From the NCBI GenBank assembly GCA_905236925.1, contig CAJOQS010000220.1, positions 1-6,834 on the forward strand: a DNA stretch of 6,834 nt. The letters run 5' to 3'. Below are positions 1 to 4,783 of this stretch, one piece after another. The notes below the pieces were generated by a model. That model was not told the origin of the DNA. It made no database searches and worked only from the letters and a program-made list of their open reading frames with translations. The stretch comes from an uncultured Lachnospiraceae bacterium (lineage in GTDB: Bacteria > Bacillota > Clostridia > Lachnospirales > Lachnospiraceae). The position numbers were made by a program, and so were the translations under genes. Position 1 is the first letter of the stretch. Each line of letters opens with the position of its first letter.

Positions 1-32
1 AGTCTGCGTTTGTATCCTTCATTAACTCTCAT
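1..32 (-). CDS. start of a minus-strand gene, cut by the window edge
   Basis: Eleven codons starting at the ATG at 32-30 read MRVNEGYKRRL and run off the window. A GGTGAG sequence lies at 41-36, three bases before the ATG (GGTG is five bases away), and a plausible promoter lies just upstream, so a real start is likely. The N-terminus resembles the short PqqD-family peptide chaperones, which often begin with a basic residue followed by an (N/K)EG(F/Y) stretch, but eleven residues cannot establish a family. The gene follows the heparinase-like gene in the same direction with a gap of about 65 bases, and probably has its own promoter. Confidence 0.35.
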   Translation of the reverse strand, partial: MRVNEGYKRR

Positions 33-51
33 AGTCTCACCATTCTTTTTT

Positions 52-79
52 ATTTTACATCATACGGTCAAAACTGCAA
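52..79 (-). promoter_or_regulatory. probable sigma-A promoter for the gene at the left edge
   Basis: On the minus strand TTGCAG (79-74) and TAAAAT (57-52) are separated by 16 bases. Transcription would begin near base 45, about 13 bases before the ATG at 32-30. The surrounding sequence is much richer in A and T than the coding regions. No terminator hairpin with a T-run is visible between the stop of the heparinase-like gene at 98 and this site, so read-through from upstream is also possible. Confidence 0.45.
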
Positions 80-97
80 GTACTCTTAATATCTGCC

Positions 98-1825
98 TTA
101 TTTAACGGGTTCGATGCAAAAACTTACCGAAACTCTACCTTTCCGGCTGCTTTCCGCAGCAGTCCAGGTGATCCTGTTTACATACTCTTCTTTTCCCGAG
201 TGATTTCTAAACGGAACTTCTGTTACGCGAATTCCGGGGAATCCGCCCGCGGCACTTATTCTGCACTTGCAGGATCGACCGGATATGATAATTTCATTTC
301 CGGCAAGACTTACCTTGCCCTGTGTGACCAGGTTTTCCTCGATCAGACATCCCTCCGATTCATAACAGTCTTCAACCGTAAGGATGTCTTTATTCTGCTC
401 GTAGCTCAGATTCCGTGTCAGGCTCGTTAATGCTTTTTCTCCGTACGCTCCTGCAAATGACAGCCTGAAAGAACATTTACCCGCTACGGCTTCAAAGCTT
501 TCGCAGCAACGATCCCTTCCGGCCTGCTGCCCCCGCCCGTTTATCAGCGGTACATTGTGACCCTCCGAGCCACAGCAGATGTTTTCATATCTGGTCCTGT
601 CATTAAAATACTGCGCGGTATATTCGCCCGCACCAAGATCCGTAAGCAGCGGCTCATCTCCAAGAGCATATATGAAGCTCCCGATATCATTGTGATTATG
701 CGGTTCGTCGTTGTGTCCGCCCTTGACCGCAAAACCGCCTCCGGACCTTCCATGGCAGATCCCCCACTGAGCGGAGGGAAGTATATATGTCTGCAGATGT
801 TCCGTCGGTTCTGCGGACGATGCTGATGCGGTTGTCCATTCCACATCTCTTGAGGCCATCAGAAAGCGGCAGCATGGATCGTGGCCGAAGCCCGCTGCAG
901 CCTTGATATCGGGAATCACAACATCATCAAAGAGTTCACTCAGCCTGCATGCCAGACCGATCCGGTATTTTTCATGCGTGGAACCATCGGAAAACCCGAG
1001 AGAAAGCCCCGCGGGAAAGAAGCATTTCTGCTGAAATTCCGCGATCCTGCGGACTTTTTCCGGAAGCAGCGCCTTAATACTCTGCTTTTTTTTGCGGGAC
1101 AGCGCATCCATGAAGCCCAGATAATAATAGAATCCGTAAGTATAATAACCCAGCCCCTCGGGACAGGCTCCGTCTTCGGTAAATCCGTCCAGATAGTAAT
1201 CAAGATTGCGGGTAATTCTTTCAACAAGGCCCTTTTGAAGCTCAGGCTCGTCATTCAGCATATCAAGGGCTGTCAGCCCGATACTCCCGTTACAGACAGC
1301 GTTCCAGTTCATATCCGAACGCTCCCACCAGGCATAGGGCTCTTTTGCGGAAAACGGCTCAAGAACGCGCCTTGATACTTCTTCTTTCATCCGGACTCTC
1401 AGCTCTTCCTTCAGAACTCCTTCAAGTCCGGAGTATAGCTCCGCCAGAGCCTGTGCGGTCTCAGCCGCAAAAAGATCGACTGTCACGCTCCAGTCCGGAT
1501 CGGCATTCCTGTTGACATGTGCAGGCAGAGCCCAGCATTCTTCACTGCACACGGATGCTATAACATCTTCGAGTTTATTTATATATTGCCCGGGGACCGG
1601 CCTTTTATCATGCAGCAGCGTAAGCACCGCGCAGCCCGTGACAGTCAGGAATTTCCTCCGCCCGAAATAATCATTTTCATATTTCAAGCGGTCGCCCGTT
1701 GTTTCAAAAAGCGAGAACTTGTCTTCCGATAGTTTGGGCATTTCCTCTCCGAGCAGTTCTTCAGCTTCGTTATGGATATCGCTGATATATAAGTCTCTGA
1801 ATTGTTCGATCATTGAATCTTTCAT
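98..1825 (-). CDS. heparinase II/III family protein (putative polysaccharide lyase), cytoplasmic
   Basis: From the ATG at 1825 the product has 575 residues. The N-terminal half looks like the helical toroid of heparinase II/III-type lyases, with NWNAVCNG near residue 173 and PEGLGYYTYG near 222-231. The C-terminal half carries the hallmark GGHNDEPHNHNDIGSF near 369-384, leading into the beta-sandwich. In this fold an Asn, a Tyr and a His act in beta-elimination of uronate-containing glycans; the candidates here are Asn173/175, Tyr227-230 and His376/378. No signal peptide or membrane segment is visible, so it probably acts on imported oligosaccharides, or it may be a non-lyase relative. The substrate cannot be told. 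The frame stays open to a TTG at 1957, which would add 44 residues, but that TTG has no ribosome binding site and lies upstream of the promoter found at 1870-1897. The ATG itself has only a weak AAAAGG 16 bases upstream, so the start is uncertain. The neighbouring divergent gene encodes an esterase. Confidence 0.85.
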   Translation of the reverse strand: MKDSMIEQFRDLYISDIHNEAEELLGEEMPKLSEDKFSLFETTGDRLKYENDYFGRRKFLTVTGCAVLTLLHDKRPVPGQYINKLEDVIASVCSEECWALPAHVNRNADPDWSVTVDLFAAETAQALAELYSGLEGVLKEELRVRMKEEVSRRVLEPFSAKEPYAWWERSDMNWNAVCNGSIGLTALDMLNDEPELQKGLVERITRNLDYYLDGFTEDGACPEGLGYYTYGFYYYLGFMDALSRKKKQSIKALLPEKVRRIAEFQQKCFFPAGLSLGFSDGSTHEKYRIGLACRLSELFDDVVIPDIKAAAGFGHDPCCRFLMASRDVEWTTASASSAEPTEHLQTYILPSAQWGICHGRSGGGFAVKGGHNDEPHNHNDIGSFIYALGDEPLLTDLGAGEYTAQYFNDRTRYENICCGSEGHNVPLINGRGQQAGRDRCCESFEAVAGKCSFRLSFAGAYGEKALTSLTRNLSYEQNKDILTVEDCYESEGCLIEENLVTQGKVSLAGNEIIISGRSCKCRISAAGGFPGIRVTEVPFRNHSGKEEYVNRITWTAAESSRKGRVSVSFCIEPVK

Positions 1826-1869
1826 CGTTTTTAGTCGTTTGCCTTTTGGTTTCAGTTCCGTCAAATTAG

Positions 1870-1897
1870 ATTTTACACCATGAACCTCTTTTATCAA
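1870..1897 (-). promoter_or_regulatory. sigma-A promoter for the heparinase-family gene
   Basis: On the minus strand TTGATA (1897-1892) and TAAAAT (1875-1870) are separated by 16 bases. Transcription would start near 1863 and give a leader of about 38 bases before the ATG at 1825. It lies back to back with the promoter of the hydrolase gene; the two -35 boxes are 19 bases apart. Its position inside the longest open form of the reading frame is the main argument for the shorter start. Confidence 0.6.
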
Positions 1898-1898
1898 A

Positions 1899-1923
1899 GC
1901 GTCAATCAGCTTATTCTTGACGC
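1899..1923. promoter_or_regulatory. inverted repeat between the divergent promoters, possible operator
   Basis: GCGTCAA (1899-1905) and TTGACGC (1917-1923) form a perfect 7-bp dyad with an 11-base centre. The right arm contains the -35 box of the plus-strand hydrolase promoter; the left arm touches the -35 box of the minus-strand promoter. A dimeric regulator bound here could block both promoters. No regulator gene is next to it in the window, and part of the right arm is explained simply by being a -35 box, so the operator role is inferred. Confidence 0.4.
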
Positions 1924-1945
1924 GTGCCGAACATGGTGCTATAAA
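1917..1945 (+). promoter_or_regulatory. sigma-A promoter for the alpha/beta hydrolase gene
   Basis: TTGACG (1917-1922) and TATAAA (1940-1945) are separated by the ideal 17 bases. Transcription would start near 1952, leaving a leader of under 20 bases that contains the ribosome binding site. This is the best promoter match in the window. Confidence 0.7.
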
Positions 1946-1955
1946 GAAGGCAAAC

Positions 1956-1968
1956 AAAGGAACGGAGA
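1956..1968 (+). promoter_or_regulatory. two overlapping ribosome binding sites for two in-frame ATGs
   Basis: AAAGGA (1956-1961) lies seven bases before the ATG at 1969, and GGAGA (1964-1968) lies six bases before the in-frame ATG at 1975. Either start is well served; the products differ only by the residues Met-Pro at the N-terminus. Confidence 0.6.
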
Positions 1969-2721
1969 ATGCCGATGGAAGAATTCTATATCAACAGTGA
2001 CGGCTGTCGTCTTCATGCCAAAATTGACCGCCCCGAAGGCTTTACAAAGGGGCCTCTTTGCATCCTGATACATGGCTTTACCGGACATATGGGGGAGCCG
2101 CACATCATCGCCGCGCAGAAAGCGATCAACGAAGCTGGCACGGCAGTACTGCGTGTGGAAATGTACGGTCACGGGAAAAGCGATGGCGAATTCAAGGATC
2201 ACACGCTCTATAAGTGGGTCACCAACGCGCTGGCTGTCGTACAGTACGCCAAGAAGCTCAATTGGGCAACTGACCTTTATCTCAGCGGTCACTCTCAGGG
2301 CGGCCTGCTCACGATGCTTGTCGGAGGAATGTGTGCGGATGACCTTAAGGCGATAGTACCGCTTTCTCCGGCATGGATGATCCCCGAGATCGCAAGGAGC
2401 GGCGAGCTCCTCGGTCAGCACTATGACCCGAAGCACATTCCGGAAAAGCTGGAGTTCAACGGAGCAGAACTGTCCGGAGATTACATCCGTGTGGCTCAGA
2501 CGATCCATGTGGAGGACGAGATCGCCAGATATGAGGGTCCCGTGTGCATTATTCACGGTGATGATGACGAGACGGTGCCTTTTTCCTACGCCGAAAAGGC
2601 CGCCGTGTTGTATAAGAATGCCGTGCTGGTTCCGATCAAAGGAGACGACCACTGCTTTACAAGGCATCTGAATGAAATGACTGCAGCGGTCAAGGATTTT
2701 TTTGTCAGACAGCTTGGTTAA
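1969..2721 (+). CDS. alpha/beta hydrolase, cinnamoyl/feruloyl esterase-like
   Basis: The 250-residue product is a complete cytoplasmic alpha/beta hydrolase. It has the oxyanion-side motif HGFTGH (35-40), the nucleophile elbow GHSQGG with Ser109, an acid in HGDDDETVP (Asp200) and the catalytic His228 in GDDHC. The stretches MYGHGKSDG (65-73), PLSPAWMIPEIAR (131-143) and RVAQTI (174-179) match, as I recall the sequence, Est1E of Butyrivibrio proteoclasticus. Est1E is an esterase of about 248 residues that cleaves ferulate and related hydroxycinnamate esters, and its triad sits three to four positions earlier. The likely role is removal of hydroxycinnamoyl groups from plant cell-wall oligosaccharides taken up by the cell, but the exact substrate is inferred. 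The start at 1969 was taken because AAAGGA is well spaced; ATG 1975 is nearly as good. The gene has its own strong promoter, is divergent from the heparinase-family gene, and ends at a long hairpin. Confidence 0.9.
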   Translation: MPMEEFYINSDGCRLHAKIDRPEGFTKGPLCILIHGFTGHMGEPHIIAAQKAINEAGTAVLRVEMYGHGKSDGEFKDHTLYKWVTNALAVVQYAKKLNWATDLYLSGHSQGGLLTMLVGGMCADDLKAIVPLSPAWMIPEIARSGELLGQHYDPKHIPEKLEFNGAELSGDYIRVAQTIHVEDEIARYEGPVCIIHGDDDETVPFSYAEKAAVLYKNAVLVPIKGDDHCFTRHLNEMTAAVKDFFVRQLG

Positions 2722-2722
2722 T

Positions 2723-2786
2723 GAGCGGGAAATATATAAGAGCGTCCGGATTATCTTTTCCAGACGCTCTTATATATTTCCCGTTC
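2723..2786. terminator. long hairpin between convergent genes, probable bidirectional terminator
   Basis: Arms 2723-2750 and 2759-2786 pair over 28 positions around an 8-base loop. There is one C-A mismatch (2747/2762, which becomes a G-U pair in the minus-strand RNA) and one G-T pair (2725/2784). The inner stem (2740-2750 with 2759-2769) is GC-rich and is followed on both strands by TTATATATTT, as expected of an intrinsic terminator acting in both directions. The tail is not a pure T-run. The left arm fills almost the whole gap after the hydrolase stop; the loop holds the acetyltransferase stop codon, and the right arm is acetyltransferase coding sequence. Confidence 0.7.
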
Positions 2787-3260
2787 TTCGCCCTGATACT
2801 CGCCTAAACCCTCAAAAACCGTTTCAAACCCGCATTTTGCAAGGACATGTCTGGATGCGGTATTATCAGCAAGGCAAATGCCCTGTATTTCTTTGATGTT
2901 CAGCTTTCCTGCCATAACCGGCATAAAGGCCCTTACAGCTTCCGTTGCATACCCCTGTCCCGTGCAGCGCTTCGCAACATGATAACCGATCTCCCAGTTC
3001 CCTTCTCCGACCGGAACCATCTGAACGTAACCTATATTGCTGTTCCCGTCTTTTGTTATCAGCGCATAAACCTTCGGCCCTTCTTCGGATTCATATCCTG
3101 ACATAAGGTATTTCAGAGCTTCCCGCGCTTCCTCCACTGTTTCAAACACTTCATCGGGGACGAATCTTCTGTTGTCCTCATCGAGTGAGTTCCTGTGGAC
3201 GTCTTCCGCCATATCCATCATTAATTCCGTTATTATCAATCTTTTTGTTTCAAGCAGCAT
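2751..3260 (-). CDS. GNAT family N-acetyltransferase, RimJ/RimL-like
   Basis: The 169-residue product has the usual length and layout of the RimL-like branch of GNAT acetyltransferases. It opens with the typical LETKRLIITEL (3-13). The acetyl-CoA pyrophosphate loop is RCTGQGYATEA (98-108), of the R-x-x-G-x-G/A type, after the strand WEIGYHV (89-95). The later conserved segment DNTASRHVLAKCGF (132-145) follows. The family transfers acetyl from acetyl-CoA to an amine: ribosomal protein N-termini, amino acids, antibiotics or metabolites. The acceptor cannot be read here. The ATG at 3260 is the only sensible start, but its ribosome binding site is weak (GGGG about ten bases away), and I see no convincing promoter in the 120-base gap upstream. 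Expression may depend partly on the operon to its right. The last 12 codons lie inside the terminator hairpin. Confidence 0.87.
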   Translation of the reverse strand: MLLETKRLIITELMMDMAEDVHRNSLDEDNRRFVPDEVFETVEEAREALKYLMSGYESEEGPKVYALITKDGNSNIGYVQMVPVGEGNWEIGYHVAKRCTGQGYATEAVRAFMPVMAGKLNIKEIQGICLADNTASRHVLAKCGFETVFEGLGEYQGEEREIYKSVWKR

Positions 3261-3286
3261 TTCCGAAAATACCCCGTAACAATATA

Positions 3287-3397
3287 TTGACGCAGCGCAA
3301 AAAAGAGCGCATTGTTCTTGAGGAAATAGCTAAGTCGTTTGAGCCCGGCCGCGAATACACCGAGCGCGAAGTAAATATCATCATCGCGGATTACAAC
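3287..3397 (+). pseudogene. remnant of a DUF2087-domain protein gene
   Basis: In one plus-strand frame, 37 codons read like the core of a DUF2087 domain. ERIVLEEIAKSFEPGREYTE (3305-3364) is followed by REVNIIIADYN (3365-3397), matching the family pattern of a helix, FEPGREYTEREVN and a further helix. In intact members the next segment is a (D)xxTLRRELxxxGLxxR stretch; here the frame instead runs into sequence antisense to the AlkZ-related gene. No start with a ribosome binding site precedes it and the N-terminal part is also missing. DUF2087 is a small domain seen alone or joined to helix-turn-helix regulators. This is therefore most likely a decayed fragment left by deletion or rearrangement. 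The frame is open but probably not translated. The assignment rests on remembered family consensus. Confidence 0.6.
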
Positions 3398-4100
3398 GCC
3401 CTCCAAGCATACGCCCGATCTGTTTTTCATCCGCATCGGGAAGGATCCGGCGGAAATGCTTCATCAGTCTTTCATACGATTCCTCGGGTGAACGTGAATA
3501 TGCACTTTCGCGGAAGGAATCTCCGAAAAAGCGCTCGGGAGTTGTATATTCTGCAATTCCCCAGCCGTATTCATTCCCGAGCTTATCCTTAGCGTATCTG
3601 AAATCGCTGACGATCACATAGCATTGCCGCTGAAGGCGTGTTACCGAGCCGTCAAAGCCCTTTCTGCCTCCCTTACGGTAGTTGCCGAGGGCCTTGAGAG
3701 GCTTTGACAGGATCGGTGCAGTGGCATCAATGAGATCAAACAGCTCCTTGTCATCGTGTGAAGCAAGTCCGTCATCATATCTTGCATCAAAATCGTACCC
3801 GTCCCTGCGGTAATTGGCGAAGTCGGGAAACCACTCGCTGCTGATATACACGGCCTTATCCCTGAGGAACTTTCCGTAGGCACACCGCATCTCCTGAATT
3901 ACGGGGCCCTTCCACTCCCATGCCGGCCAGAAGCCGCTGTCGCCGTCAGTGTACCAGCACCCGGGTCCGATGTGCTCTTCAACTGAAAACCCTCTGATCT
4001 CATTTTCAAAGAACGGAACAAAACCGAATTCTTCTATGGCCTGTATCAGCTCTTCTTTTGAACCGATCCTGAATTTGTCCGAAAAAGTTCTGGATCTCAT
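3381..4100 (-). CDS. AlkZ-related protein of unknown function
   Basis: The product has 239 residues from the ATG at 4100. I recognise it as the conserved bacterial family labelled AlkZ-related, from EEHIGPG...WEWKGPV (41-66), AYGKF (74-78), EWFPDFANYRRDGYDFDA (89-106), the segment around LQRQCYVIVSDFR (156-168) and YGWGIAEYTTPERFFG (178-193). AlkZ/YcaQ proteins are DNA glycosylases for alkylated or crosslinked bases, but I cannot point to a catalytic motif here, so activity should not be assumed. No signal peptide or membrane segment is visible. The frame extends to an ATG at 4139, but the ATG at 4100 has AGAGG seven bases before it and the family-like sequence begins after it. It lies 51 bases below the flavodoxin-family gene and is probably in the same operon. 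Its last five residues, RCNPR, are encoded over the DUF2087 remnant, so its 3' end may have been remade by a rearrangement. Confidence 0.7.
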   Translation of the reverse strand: MRSRTFSDKFRIGSKEELIQAIEEFGFVPFFENEIRGFSVEEHIGPGCWYTDGDSGFWPAWEWKGPVIQEMRCAYGKFLRDKAVYISSEWFPDFANYRRDGYDFDARYDDGLASHDDKELFDLIDATAPILSKPLKALGNYRKGGRKGFDGSVTRLQRQCYVIVSDFRYAKDKLGNEYGWGIAEYTTPERFFGDSFRESAYSRSPEESYERLMKHFRRILPDADEKQIGRMLGGRCNPR

Positions 4101-4107
4101 TATCAAT

Positions 4108-4115
4108 CCTCTCCC
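4108..4115 (-). promoter_or_regulatory. ribosome binding site deciding the start of the AlkZ-related gene
   Basis: GGGAGAGG on the minus strand ends seven bases before the ATG at 4100. The in-frame ATG at 4139 has only a GGG close by, so 4100 is preferred. Confidence 0.65.
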
Positions 4116-4151
4116 ACGGATGCGCGGTTCTGAATTCATTACCCGCTTCTG

Positions 4152-4769
4152 CTATCTGATAAAGCTGGTCGGCTGCCATTTCTCTTTCTCGGGCAGTCCG
4201 TACTTTTCCTTTCCAAGCGCGATGCTCTTCATAAGGAAAGCCATGTTTTTCGCAAGAACACGTACTGTCTGGATGCCCTCGATATCCTGCTCGGCATCAC
4301 CCTTATCCGTTCCGTGCACACTGTTCCAGTACTGGCTCGATGCCACCGGCATCCCGGCAATCGTGAAATACTTGTTCAGCTCGTCAAACGTTGCAGATAA
4401 TCCGCCTCTGCGGGCAACGACCACGCTCGCGCCAACCTTCATTGTCTTGTCAAAGCGGGTGCTGTGGAACAATCTGTCAAGGCAGGCGATAAGCGTCGCA
4501 TTGGCAGAAGCATAGTAAACAGGCGATGCAACAACAAGACCTTCCGCCGCCTCAAACTTGGGCGCAAGCTCATTTACCGCGTCATCAAAAACGCATTTTC
4601 CGTTTGTCCTGCATGAAGAACATGCAATACATCCCCTGATATCCTGATTGCCGATCTGTACGACCTCTGCCTCCATGCCTTCCGCTTCAAAGATCTTCAC
4701 CATTTCATCAAGAGCAATGCTTGTGTTTCCGCCCACTCTCGGGCTTCCGTTAATGATCAGTACCTTCAT
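4152..4769 (-). CDS. flavodoxin-family NAD(P)H-dependent oxidoreductase, iron-sulfur flavoprotein-like
   Basis: The 205-residue product has the flavodoxin-like fold of FMN reductases. It opens MKVLIINGSPRVGGNTS, where the loop at residues 8-17 binds the FMN phosphate. ASPVYYASANATL (81-93) contributes the next flavin loop and RRGGLSATFDELNKYF (120-135) the dimer-side region. Between them GCIACSSCRTNGKC gives Cys47, Cys50, Cys53 and Cys59, spaced C-x2-C-x2-C-x5-C. That compact motif holds a [4Fe-4S] cluster in iron-sulfur flavoproteins of anaerobes, so electron transfer between NAD(P)H or ferredoxin and an unknown acceptor is likely. Many relatives are annotated simply as flavodoxin family protein. 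AAGGAGG (4783-4777) sits seven bases before the ATG and overlaps the stop codon of the ABC transporter gene upstream, so the two are probably translationally coupled. Confidence 0.88.
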   Translation of the reverse strand: MKVLIINGSPRVGGNTSIALDEMVKIFEAEGMEAEVVQIGNQDIRGCIACSSCRTNGKCVFDDAVNELAPKFEAAEGLVVASPVYYASANATLIACLDRLFHSTRFDKTMKVGASVVVARRGGLSATFDELNKYFTIAGMPVASSQYWNSVHGTDKGDAEQDIEGIQTVRVLAKNMAFLMKSIALGKEKYGLPEKEKWQPTSFIR

Positions 4770-4776
4770 AGACCAG

Positions 4777-4783
4777 CCTCCTT
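4777..4783 (-). promoter_or_regulatory. ribosome binding site overlapping the upstream stop codon
   Basis: AAGGAGG for the flavodoxin-family gene shares two bases with the TAA stop (4784-4782) of the ABC exporter gene. Ribosomes finishing the exporter end on the binding site for the next gene. Confidence 0.7.

Noticed and set aside
881..1375. 164-codon open frame on the plus strand
   Set aside because: It lies wholly antisense to the conserved part of the heparinase-family gene and shows no recognisable domain or ribosome binding site.
1826..1957. 44-residue N-terminal extension of the heparinase-family protein from TTG 1957
   Set aside because: There is no ribosome binding site before the TTG, and the segment contains the gene's own likely promoter and its neighbour's promoter. 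It is kept only as an alternative start.
1939..2667. 242-codon open frame on the minus strand
   Set aside because: It mirrors the hydrolase gene, whose catalytic triad and promoter are clear on the plus strand.
3261..3300. TATATT and TATTTT as -10 boxes for the acetyltransferase gene
   Set aside because: No acceptable -35 hexamer lies 16-18 bases upstream of either.
3295..3311. GCGC-T-rich-GCGC hairpin in the gap upstream of the acetyltransferase gene, as a terminator
   Set aside because: The stem is only four to five base pairs and the T-run is in the loop, not after the stem.
4101..4139. 13-residue N-terminal extension of the AlkZ-related protein from ATG 4139
   Set aside because: It has a poor ribosome binding site, and the extension contains the good site that serves ATG 4100.
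3949..4515. 188-codon open frame on the plus strand
   Set aside because: It runs antisense across the AlkZ-related and flavodoxin-family genes and their junction; its composition is that of a shadow frame.
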